DNA of 64,000 bases from Voacanga thouarsii (Eukaryota > Streptophyta > Magnoliopsida > Gentianales > Apocynaceae). Position 1 is the first letter of the stretch; every line of letters starts with the position of its first letter. A model generated the notes under the pieces. The model was given only the letters and a program-made list of their open reading frames with translations, was not told the DNA's origin and searched no databases. The position numbers were made by a program, and so were the translations under genes. The stretch is from NCBI GenBank assembly GCA_026120185.1, contig JANUWF010003367.1, positions 2,268,001-2,332,000 of the forward strand. Reading direction: 5' to 3'. Below are positions 1-9,830 of the stretch, piece after piece.

Positions 1-248
1 GGAAGGTCCTTATATCTGTGAGATTCATGTATCCCATTCTGTAGGAAGTAGGCATGGACCAAAAAGACATCACGAGTGTACTTAAAGTAAGTCCGCGAAA
101 GAAATCCGCCATCATTACCAAAAAAGCCCAGCATGCGAATGCTATATTTGGAGCTATTTTGACCTGAATTCAGAGTAGGATGTGAGACTTTTGAAGAGAG
201 AGATCTACGTTGATGATTAAAATTGGAAGAGCAAACTAGAGCAAAACG

Positions 249-539
249 TTAAGGATTACCATAAGCGGGTATTGTCAGATTGTGATCGTATAATAAACCC
301 CCGTCGTCGTTGGTACTTACTTTTTTACAATCCAGAGAATCTATAAAACCATTCCAATTTTCATTGTACATGGTAATCATAGCGTCTAAACTCGAGACAC
401 ATCCGGGAGACCACATAACGGTGTCAGCACCAGAATCTTCATAAAGTGCGTAACAAGATTCTGGAAATCCTTTGCATAACAAAGGAAAGCCATTGATAAA
501 AAACACCATTGCGATGAGTGTGATCTTGAATATTTCCAT
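249..539 (-). CDS. Small secreted-protein-like ORF, possible first exon
   Basis: A 96-codon minus-strand frame opens with a hydrophobic N-terminus (about residues 1-23, ending near LLCKG) that looks like a secretory signal peptide. Five cysteines follow in the first 70 residues, plus an NLT glycosylation sequon near the C-terminus. A GT that could serve as a splice donor lies just before the stop (ATG|GTAATC at 260/259), so the real exon may end at 260 and continue toward or beyond the window edge. I do not recognise the family. A cysteine-rich extracellular part of a receptor-like protein is one possibility, but it is inference only. It could also be a chance ORF; the signal-like start is the main support. 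Confidence 0.3.
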   Translation of the reverse strand: MEIFKITLIAMVFFINGFPLLCKGFPESCYALYEDSGADTVMWSPGCVSSLDAMITMYNENWNGFIDSLDCKKVSTNDDGGLLYDHNLTIPAYGNP

Positions 540-631
540 TATTAACTAGTAAATTCCTTCACTAGACTCCTGAAAAACAAAGGATCATAGAACTATAAAA
601 TTAAAAGCTATCCACCAAAGCAAAACAAGAA

Positions 632-838
632 TTACAATGCCACAGCACAAAGCAGAACAAGAATCACAATGCCACAAAATAAAAACATGTATGCAGGGTA
701 TACAGTTTCATTAGAAAGACCATAGAATGGATACTGAAACTTACAGGTTTCAACAGATGATCGAGTTGGAGCGGAACCAAAGCATAGAGTTGCTTCAATA
801 TAAAAGCATGGCAATCCCATTAAGCTTTTGGTTGGCAA
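632..838 (-). CDS. Short ORF with C-terminal membrane segment
   Basis: A 68-codon minus-strand frame lies about 90 bases upstream of the secreted-like ORF on the same strand. The last roughly 20 residues (from YMFLF to the stop) are strongly hydrophobic and could be a transmembrane segment. Two or three cysteines and an NET sequon precede it. It may be a piece of the same locus as the ORF at 249-539, but no splice junction joining them is convincing. Function unknown; chance origin is quite possible. Confidence 0.2.
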   Translation of the reverse strand: MPTKSLMGLPCFYIEATLCFGSAPTRSSVETCKFQYPFYGLSNETVYPAYMFLFCGIVILVLLCAVAL

Positions 839-1803
839 CTCATAAATCTACTTGAATTGAAATACCTCCAACTATGCGTCTCCGACTAGGATTTTGAGGA
901 TTGTGATTCGCCAATACAAATCAAGGAGGAGTGTTCTGCCTATTTCTAGGATTGTGATTTGACGATTTGACGTGGCAAACTCACAGTAGGAGTCTTATAG
1001 CAAAATAGAAATCAAAATAGAAATCTATATCTTCTATAGAGAAAAAGGAGTTGGAGGAACACTGTTTATTTTTCGTCAGTGAGGGCATTTTTGTCTTTTT
1101 ACAATTTGGTTCGGCAGACATCTGTTTTGGAGCGTCACGGTTTTGGAGGAATCAGTCGCGATGCAAATCCGCACCCTATCTCCCGTTCCCTTTTCCCTCT
1201 GTCATCTTTCTCCTTTGCCTTCGCCGCCTCCCCTTCCATCTTTCTTCCCTCCTCCTTCTTAGCCTTCAACATGGACGTTGCAGTTCCGCCCTCACAAGGA
1301 TTGGCTTGATCGGTGGCTACAGCAAGATTCGGCAACTTGTCTGCTTTGCCGGAGGAAATCATGGTCAGGTACCGGCAATTGCTTGTGAACCTTGATTTTG
1401 AGGGCTTTTCCTGTATAATATTACTAAGGTTATGTTGTATTCGGTTATGAATCTTCAATTTATTGTTTGTTAGGATTTTATCAGTTTTGGCTCACCCCCA
1501 GTTCTGGTTCCAAAACCACTTAGACGGCAACCACAGCTTCCTCCTCTTCCGCCCAGAAAGATTGAGTTTTTATTGTGTTATAGTTGAAATCCATCGGTTC
1601 CCACTATTAAGCTATTTATCGTCAATGCCAAAGCAGATATCAACCACACCTTCAGAGAGGCAGCTTTGTAGATTGAAGCTTGATCTGGTATGTTTCATCT
1701 AATCTCTTTCTCTAATTTTTTGGTGTTTTCTTATGGTTTATTTCTTGCATTCGTTGTACTTTGTTTTGTGAGATTATACTAATGGGTTTTAGACGGGAGG
1801 CAG

Positions 1804-1974
1804 GAAACTCCGTCTATACCACAGTTTGAGACAAGAGGCGAATCCGAAGAGATAGATTTAGGGAATGGCACGGCAACGCACCGGAAAGAGTTAGATTCGG
1901 AAAAGGAAAGCGGTGCTAAGACAGAGCGGATAAGAGTTGTATTCGGTGAAGAAGACGTATTCCCGGCTCGATGA
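1804..1974 (+). other. Possible coding exon of an unrecognised gene
   Basis: A 56-codon open stretch with protein-like, charged composition begins after an AG at 1802-1803 and ends at a TGA at 1972. An upstream open piece (1625-1690, starting ATGCCAAAGCAG and ending at a CTG|GTATGT donor) would join it in phase 0 across an intron of about 113 bases. The stop falls where the exon would be expected to run on, so this may be a degraded gene or the 5' untranslated part of the locus continuing at 2223. I recognise no family. Basis: open frame and plausible splice sites only. Confidence 0.25.
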
Positions 1975-2222
1975 TGTAGGGATTTTCATTTCTGTCATTT
2001 TGGTTGATATTTGAAGTTTTTACACAGATCTTGAGGTGGGTTTTTGTTTCTTTTGGCTTTGTATTCCCCGTCTGTGATTTTTAACTTCTTCAATCATATT
2101 GCTATTTTTTTTTTTTTATAGTTCTCCTTTTTCTGTATTATTTTTCGAAAAATATGTCTGATGGGCATCTGAAATTTTTCTTCTTTCTTTGCTTCAGATT
2201 AAATTAACAGAAATGCAAGAAG

Positions 2223-2432
2223 ATGGATACTTTACAGTGGGGAAATAGGAAGAGATTAAGATATCTTAAGGTCAAAGACAAAAACTCTTCAGCTTTCCGT
2301 AATGGAAAATCTGATGGTGGAATTGTCCCGGCTAAGAAGAGAATCACATCCAAGGTTGTTGATAATAACAAAGAATCACAGCAAAGTGCTCCTCTTCCTC
2401 CAATTCCTTCTCCTCATCGTCTCAACAGGTAA
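2223..2432 (+). CDS. Possible first exon of a DUF1639-like plant protein
   Basis: The 69-codon frame starts MDTLQWGNRKRLR and is rich in Lys, Arg and Ser, ending with a Pro-rich stretch and SPHRLNR. Basic QWGNRKRLR-type starts followed by a SPHR-type motif recall the N-termini of plant DUF1639 proteins of unknown function; that assignment is from memory and not certain. A pyrimidine-rich acceptor (GCTTCAG at about 2192-2198) lies just upstream, so a 5'-UTR intron is likely. The sequence after the last codons, ACAG|GTAAAAG near 2429, could be a splice donor. The conserved DUF1639 C-terminal block was not found downstream, so the gene is either incomplete here or broken. A frame-shifted RSPEEK-like run follows immediately. 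Confidence 0.4.
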   Translation: MDTLQWGNRKRLRYLKVKDKNSSAFRNGKSDGGIVPAKKRITSKVVDNNKESQQSAPLPPIPSPHRLNR

Positions 2433-5400
2433 AAGATCCAACAGAAGCCCAGAAGAGAAAATGGAAATAATCACAACATTGCCTTCTCTTTTTTGTGCTC
2501 TTGGAATTCAGTTGAGCTACTGTTATGTTTTTGCTTGTTTCTGTTGCTGACAAAATGTTGGTAAATTGGATTCTGAATTGCATTTGTGGCACATCTCTGT
2601 GGCTTTGGAATTGAGATTCATTGATTTCTGTTCTTTTAGTAATAAAGTTATGTTTTTAAGAGATTTCAGGTTTGTATTTGGTAGAGAATTAAGATTGTCT
2701 GAACATATTTTTATTCCCATGAATATTTGTCCTATAATTTTGAACAAATTGGTGGTACTTGTGGATGGAAAACTTAGATTTTTTTTGTACGATCCCTATT
2801 CATGGAAAGGGAAAGAAAAAGAAAAATGTTGTGATTATGTTAGAGATTTGGTTGGATGGAGTTTTTGTGGTTTGCTTGGACGTCCTAAAGGAAGGCTGGA
2901 ATAAAGTAAAATAGAATTAATCAGGTTGTTTTGAGTTGAGGGCAACCTGTTTTGGGGAATAATGCTTATGATTGCTAACACAACTTGAAAAAGAAGAAAA
3001 TGCTTTAGGTTGTATCAGCTATAGAACCATTTTAGATCTTAACTTCTCTCAACCAACTGAAGAGAGAAATCTATGACAAAACCATCCAGAGTTTTTATAT
3101 TGAAGGTTGAATCTAAAAAGTTCTGATTTTTCAGTGCATTTTGTTGTTTAAAACCCATAAAGAAGTGTAATTCATATTCAAAGTTGTGTTATAGTTTTCA
3201 AGCAAACCGGATTTATTTTCCTTCTTTGTACTTCTCATATAGAAAAGTTTCCTCATAAGAGGCATTTTGTATATTTACTGTTATTTTTCAGAATGGAGCT
3301 ATAGCCAATTCAGGCCATAAAAAAATAGGCTCATGCTTCAATTGCAACTTGAATCAGTTAGACCAGAGCTTAAAACCGATGTATGATTAGGTTTATTCAT
3401 CTACATATCATAGTTATATTGGGAAAGTTGTTGCAGGTTAGTTAGAGTTCCTTGACTTGTTAGCACCATCTAATCATTCTTGCTTGAAATTTCAAAATCT
3501 CTTTTTATGTTCCTAGAGCACATTTTATTTTACTTATGTATTCCAAGAAAATATTTTCCGTCTAGATTCTCTGGAATTTGTGATTAGCTGCACTTGAAAT
3601 TTGCAGATTCAAAATCCACATAACATAAAGTATAATGGTACAATGCAAGGCTTGAAATATATTTGGAGAATCGAGGGTTTCAGGGGATTGTTCAAATGGC
3701 ACTAATTGTGCTTGCATTGTCCCAAATTTAGCATTAAAGTTCTTCAGCTATGAGCAATTTTAAAGTAAGTTTTGTCTACAATGTCTTTAGAGAAGTTAAA
3801 CCAATGTTCATCTTGAATTCACAAATAGAAGCACGAAATTTTATATGATATCAGTTCCTTTTTCTGATATTTCTTTCTAACACTGGAACATGGGTATTCT
3901 ATGGCTACACCAACAGTAAACTGGCAATAGTATGTTCTGTATCTTCTTTTTTTCATGTGAGGTTATCGATAACATGAGTCAACCTTGATAAGATTGCAGA
4001 TAGATTTGAGGTTTCTGTTATAAAACTCACTACATGGCTATGAACTGCATATTAGCTCCATCTAATATTTATTTTTTATTTTGATGGATTCACTATGAAT
4101 TTTGTAGTTTAGAATTAATTTATATTCAATTTTTAAATATAAATTTAAACATCGTACATGTAAAAGATATCTTTAATTTCTATTTTTAGTTAAGTTTTTA
4201 AATTTAATTATGATAAGCTAAATTATAGATATCATTTCCAAGTAAAACTTGAAAAGGCTGAAATAATTATAAATGGGGATTAAAATAATTATCATTTTCA
4301 AATAAAACCTGAAAATATTATATGTAATTTATTCAAATTTAATTATAACACTATTCTAAACTCAGAAAAAGCATAAACCCTGAGGGAGTATGAGACATGA
4401 ATTAATTGGAGCTGTAGTTTAGAAAATTGTATCCTCATTAACTGCTCAAAAGCTATGTTCATCAAAACTGTTGCATTTTTACATACCTATGTATCCTCAT
4501 ATCTTCACCAACCATGTATTTAGATTGAAATTTATTTTTTTCAGTTTAAGATGGGTCATTGATATGGATCTGATCTGTTGTCCGGAGGATTTTTATTCAT
4601 AAATATTTGCTTTTGCAGAGATTCTGTTGCTTTTGGGGTACAATTCAATCCTTTTGGCATGTAGATTCTCATCTTATCGGCTTGAAGATTTTGATATTTG
4701 AGTGCAAATCCCTGGTCACATTTGAGCAAATAAGTGACCATGGAACTTGAAGGAGTTATTGCTCTACATAAGGAAGAAGAATAAAATAGGGAACTATTTT
4801 TAAGTTATACTTCTCAAAGTTTGAAACTTGAAAAAGTTTAGTTGATCTTCTAATTGTTGTTGGGGAAGTAAGAACTCTCAAGGCATTGCAATTGGTGTAT
4901 TTGAACATTAGCCTATTAAAACTTGAATGTCAACTTTGATTATTCTATTCCCGAGTTTCTTTTCTTATACCGACTTGTAAACCTGATTTAAGTTGTCTAG
5001 ATTTAAATAAAATTCAAGACTCTGGGATTTTTGAGTTTGTTTCATATTGATTGTTGGTGATGTGGGGGAAGGTTTTGAAAAGCCTGGGTGGTTATGTCTA
5101 CCAGACCTGCGGTGATACAGTTGGCGCTACTGTGGAGAAGTTAAAGAACTAATTTACTGCATATAACCATTCTTCTCTCACTTTTTTTTTTATTTATAAT
5201 TTCAGCTCCTCAAATGATAAACAAGACCTAATAAAAATTCTTCAGGTTGTGTTGTAGGACTTGTGGAAGGAGATTACAACCCCCAATGCAGCAAGAAAGG
5301 TATTTTTCTGTAATCTTTCTTTACCATTCTTTCAATTCATTTCTTTTTTTTTTTTTTTTTGGTGGAAGGAAGAGTCGTTTTTCCCTAATTTTTCGCATTA

Positions 5401-6280
5401 TTTTAGAAGTTTCCTCTCCAGTGGAGATGATTAGGTGGAAAAATCTTGACACAGCTTCAAAGGTTTTCAGCTTTCCTAATGTATTTCTTCTTGACATTTG
5501 TCTCTTACATAACTTGTATTTCTCTCACAGTATTCATTATATTTCTTTCACAATTTCGTTGTTGATTCTATAACATGGCTGATAATATGCTAAAACTCTC
5601 GACTTTTCTGCCGGTTTATTTTCACAATAAGACACATACAGAAAGAGAGGGAGACATGCAGGTGGCAGAGATGGACGAGGAAGTGAAAAAAAGTGAAAAA
5701 ATAAAGTATGATTTAAGGGTATTTTATAAAATGGTTTTAAGTGGTAAGCGTGCTAATTAATTTGCGATTTTCCCTTGAGAGGGATGGCTTTAGGAGCTGG
5801 GTGGTTGTACTCGTCACCCTTAAAATTTCTGAAAAAAACCCCAAATTTTTAATGGCAGCAAGTGTGATTCATTTAGAAAACAGATTTTTTTTTTTTTTTT
5901 GTGATGGGTTCTCATTTGTCAAGAGGGGTAGCAAAGTGGTGCTTGTTGATTGCTTTTATAATGGTTTTGTCTGCTTGGTAACAATTGTGTAATGAACAGT
6001 TAAGGGTTGAAGGTTAGAGCATAAAATGCTTTTGACCTTTGCTTTTGCTCTCATGTTTCTGGGCCTACATGCTATCATTTTTTTTTTTTATTTTTAAAGG
6101 AGTTATAATGAAGTACTATTGAAACACTTAAATCTCTTGAAATATTCCCCGTTGCTGGGTTGGGAAGTCCTTAATTAATCTGTAGATTCATGGTTTAGAG
6201 TTTAAATTTGGTGCTAATTTTGTCTAAAGACCATTAAGAAGACAAAAGTATCTATTTACAATTATGCACTGAATTGAGAG
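2433..6280. other. No convincing gene; intron-like or intergenic AT-rich DNA
   Basis: The stretch has T-rich runs (for example near 5340 and 5885), scattered short ORFs without family resemblance, and a short imperfect duplication at about 4227-4310 (units containing ATCATTT..AAGTAAAAC / ATCATTT..AAATAAAAC). The 5247-5573 frame runs through poly-T and is not protein-like. Some of this could be introns of the locus at 2223, but no later exon can be supported. Confidence 0.5.
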
Positions 6281-6361
6281 TTTAAATGTACAGCATCAAC
6301 CTGCATATCACATATACATTTTTGGGCTGGCATTCAACCTACCTATAGACACGGCTCTAAC

Positions 6362-7060
6362 ATGTATGAAACAGCTTGTCGAGTGCTTGAAATTGATCAA
6401 AACCCTCAAGTTGTGAAGCATGTTATTGAGTCATATAGGATTGAACATTGTGGCGTTACTGTTAAGATGTTTAAGGTGGTGCTGAATTTGTGTATAGAGG
6501 CTAAAGATGCAAACTTGGGATTGTGGGTGTTGGAAAAAATGAAGGAGTTGAACTATAGGCCAGACACAACTGCATATAATGTGGTTATTAGGTTGTTTTG
6601 TCAGGAGGGAAAGGTGGATAAAGCAATGGGGTTGATGAGAGAGATGGGTTTCGTTGATCTTTACCCGGATATGATTACATACATGTCAATCATTAAGGGG
6701 TTATGTGATGTTGGGAGGCTGGAAGATGCTTGTGGATTAATTACGGCTATGAAGGGACATGAATGTTTGCCTAATGCAGTTGTGTATTCAGCAATTGTTG
6801 ATGGCATCGGCAAGTTTGGGACTTTAGAAAGGTCATTGGACTTGGCGGAAATGGAGAAAGAAAGTGGGAGTTGTAAGCCAAATGTTATTACCTATACGTC
6901 TGTGATTCAAAGTTTTTGTGAAAAGGGTCGATCTACGGAGGCACTGAGCATTTTGGATCGGATGAAGAATTTTGGTTGCATGCCAAATAGGACCACAATG
7001 AGCATTTTGATTAAGGGGCTTCCTTGTATATCAAATGGAAGACTTAAAAGGAAAAAGTGA
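6362..7060 (+). CDS. Pentatricopeptide repeat protein, truncated (At5g47360-like)
   Basis: A P-class PPR protein fragment; such proteins bind organellar RNA in plastids or mitochondria. Tandem repeats of about 35 residues start at residues 68 (DTTAYNVVI), 103 (DMITYMSII), 138 (NAVVYSAIV), 174 (NVITYTSVI) and 209 (NRTTMSILI), preceded by a partial repeat from about 31. The arrangement and motifs such as YPDMITY and SFCEKGR resemble Arabidopsis At5g47360 as I remember it. The frame stays open upstream of the first ATG to about 6278 and encodes WAG..PTYRHGSN, which is also expected in this family, so the ATG at 6362 is internal and the true N-terminus, including any targeting peptide, is missing. 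The C-terminus stops at GRLKRKK where several more repeats are expected. It is probably a pseudogene or partial duplicate. Confidence 0.7.
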   Translation: MYETACRVLEIDQNPQVVKHVIESYRIEHCGVTVKMFKVVLNLCIEAKDANLGLWVLEKMKELNYRPDTTAYNVVIRLFCQEGKVDKAMGLMREMGFVDLYPDMITYMSIIKGLCDVGRLEDACGLITAMKGHECLPNAVVYSAIVDGIGKFGTLERSLDLAEMEKESGSCKPNVITYTSVIQSFCEKGRSTEALSILDRMKNFGCMPNRTTMSILIKGLPCISNGRLKRKK

Positions 7061-8393
7061 GAGTCAAGACAAAGCCTTGAGTAGCTTTCTTTTTTAAGCT
7101 CATTCTAGCTGTCTTTTATAAGTTCATTCCTTTGGCATGTTTTGTGTAGAATTTTCATTTAATTGCTGAGTTATGCTGCCAAATTTTATGCTGTTCCATA
7201 ATCTTTATTGTTTGCTGCCAGTGGCCTTAGTTTTGGTACTCTAAAATGTTGTGCCGAATTTTTAACTTTTTGGTACTCTAAAATGTTGCTGCCAGTGTGC
7301 ATTTCTCATGCTTGCAGTGTGAACTATATTCAAGCACCAATGAACTATTTGTGTGGACCGTGGCAAAAACAGCTTAGAAACATTATGCCCCTCCATTGCA
7401 GTAACAGAAGACAGCAACTATTTTGACAAAAAACTTTGATGAAACCATATGAAATTTTGTGGACGAGAGATTTTCATAACTTAATATTAAAAGTGTTGTA
7501 AATATTTGAAGACATATCTTAATATATAAAAGTGTTGCTTTTATATTTCATTATAATGTATTGTATTTTGTATCAATATTTTATTCTCGAGGCGCGAGAC
7601 AGTTCTTCCTAGTATACTCTAGAAGAATAGGCATATTCAACGGGATTGAATCCAAAATATTTTGATTTGGTAAAAAATAGTTTTATCAACTGCTCGGCTT
7701 ACCCAAGGTTAGAAGCATTAGGGATGCCAAAATGTCAACCTCTAAAATTTTAAAATTTAGAGGTTCTTGAAACGTTTTATCTAATTTTGGAATTTCATAT
7801 CGAAACCAAATCCAAAGTAAACATTATGAGAGAGAGAGGACGTTGGCAGATTTCTTCTTTAATTTCAGGATGATCCTTGATCTCTCTTGTAGCAGGATCA
7901 TTAGCATTTCTATTCTTTTTTCATTGTAAAGAACCTTACCCACATTGCAACAAGAGGGACTTTGGGCTGAGAGTTCGTCATTTTGAGTCAATCTGCTGTT
8001 GCAATTCCATGCAAATTGTTAATTTCTATCTATGATTGACATTCTATTCCCATCAAGAAAACAATTAAGCTACAAAGTCTTCACATAGCCAAATCTTTTG
8101 AAAATTTTTATCCTTGCTCAATATTCTTAATCAAACTAATTATTACCTTTAAAGAAACCCATATTCGAAGTTCACTAATTTGGTAAGGGATGTATTCAAA
8201 TTTGCAATCTTAAACATGCAGAACTTCCAAAAGTTTTTTTTTTTTTTTAAATAAAGAAAGTCGCCCATGTTTTTTTCGAAACCTAACTTGATTATTAGAT
8301 TATTGCCTTACTCGGCGGCAAAATCCATGGAAACCAACGAACTGCATCCCCCAAGATTTTAACATTTTTTCTAAATAGTAGACAGATTATAAT
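7061..8393. other. No gene seen
   Basis: AT-rich sequence following the PPR fragment. No PPR repeats resume downstream. A short direct repeat is visible (GGTACTCTAAAATGTTG at about 7235 and 7271). Poly-T and poly-A runs occur near 8238. Confidence 0.5.
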
Positions 8394-8540
8394 AGAAAAA
8401 TTTTTGCATGGACCATGAACCTATAAATTGTACGTATTAAAAAAATCTACAATATAATTTTTATTTTATAAAGTACAACGATTCAATATATACGATCCAC
8501 ATGGACCGAATCTATATTAAAATTTTTGTTATACATATAT
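8394..8540. repeat. Palindromic MITE-like repeat, copy 1
   Basis: The two ends are imperfect inverted repeats: the left end reads AAAAATTTTTGCATGGACC and the right end, reverse-complemented, reads AAAAATTTTAATATAGATTCG followed by GTCCATG. There is no coding capacity. The same terminal theme recurs at about 8866 and, inverted, at about 9828, which suggests a small non-autonomous DNA transposon family. Exact ends and target duplications cannot be fixed. Confidence 0.35.
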
Positions 8541-8865
8541 GCTAATTTTTATATAGACCTCTAAAATATAAAATGACCCTTTAAGTGTATATAGTCAATC
8601 AAATTAATAAAAGTCTTAATATTTTTTTTTTTTTTTTTTTTGCATTATGTTTGGTTCACAAAAGAGGGAGGGAAGAGGAAAGGGAAAGGGGAGGGGAATT
8701 TTTACTTTTGTTAGGGAGAGTAAATATAATTTACTTTCATTTTATTTGATTGAAGTGAAAAGAGAAATTAATGACAAATATTATTTTGATTTACATCTCA
8801 CTCCATCTAAAATTAAACGGGTTGTTTTGCTAACGTGGAGGGAAAGAAATCTCCTCTTAAGTTAC

Positions 8866-8990
8866 GAAAATTTTTGTATGGATCGCACGCTTTGATAAAT
8901 TGTACTGTATACAGTATAAGTTATACGGCACAATCTCCCAAAGCATATGGTCTACATGAATTTGATCTACGCAAAAATTACTTCATAATT
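8866..8990. repeat. Palindromic MITE-like repeat, copy 2
   Basis: It starts GAAAATTTTTGTATGGATCG and ends, reverse-complemented, AAGTAATTTTTGCGTAGATC. The centre holds a perfect palindrome (ACTGTATACAGT). Termini match copy 1 at 8394 and the inverted copy near 9828. Non-coding. Confidence 0.35.
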
Positions 8991-9727
8991 TATCTCCTCC
9001 ATCTTTCCTTTTTATTTAAATGATATAAATAATATTTATATAAAAATTTACATTCCCTTGACTTTTCCTCTCTCTTTTCAAAGTAATTAAGCATACTGTT
9101 AAAAAGTTGACTCATTAAATGTGGTTCCATTTAAAAACTAAAAAATGTTAAAAATGAAGACAAAATTTCTCAACCCCCCAATTAAAATCCTCCAGGCCCC
9201 TCTAAAACGATTTCAAACAGCGAGTTTTCGAAGATTACAGGTCACCTCCTTGAAGAGGGAAAGTTGATGGAATTATCCATTTCAAAATTAGGTCCACACG
9301 AAAGAAGTGAAGAGAGGGGGGGAGGGAGAGAATAGAAATGAAAAAAAAACCAGACAATCCAAAGTGGTAACTTGAGGCAAGAGTCAAGCATAAAATAAGC
9401 AAAGCAAGCAATGAAAAAGGTTGGGGAAAAGGATTTTCTAGGAAAAACAAAAAACTGTGAGAGTACAAACGTTGTTTACTACTTGTCACTCTGGTTGGTA
9501 AAACATAAAAGAGGCTCCAACATAAACGCTTACCTTTGACCTTCACCTCTAGTAGAAAACAGTCCAATGCCTCAAAACTTTCAGAAGGCCTTCACCATCA
9601 CTTTTTCTTTTCCAACTTTCAAATAATGCTTTCTGCCATGAACTTTCATTCTGCTCACTATTTTAAAATGAATTATAGGTGCAATGACATCTTTTCTATG
9701 ACGAAAATTCACTTCTTTTACGTGTGA

Positions 9728-9830
9728 AATATATGCATTAGAATTATATTTTATATAGTAAACGTTGTATGGTATAACTTCTCAATGTATGTAATTCACG
9801 GATTTATGGTCCATGAAAGAATTTTCCTTA
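9728..9830. repeat. MITE-like repeat, copy 3 (inverted)
   Basis: The reverse complement of the right end reads GAAAATTCTTTCATGGACC, matching the left termini of copies 1 and 2. The left end is weakly defined. No coding capacity. Confidence 0.25.

Noticed and set aside
1051..1458. Three overlapping ORFs on both strands
   Set aside because: Mutually overlapping frames over a pyrimidine-rich stretch; at most 5' untranslated sequence of a nearby gene.
5247..5573. 108-codon ORF
   Set aside because: Passes through a long poly-T (Phe) run and has no family resemblance.
8647..9023. Plus-strand ORFs starting in a G/A-rich run
   Set aside because: Explained by purine-rich DNA and by a MITE-like repeat; no protein features.
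9235..9567. 110-codon minus-strand frame
   Set aside because: Composition follows a purine-rich strand, no conserved motif, no splice or regulatory support.
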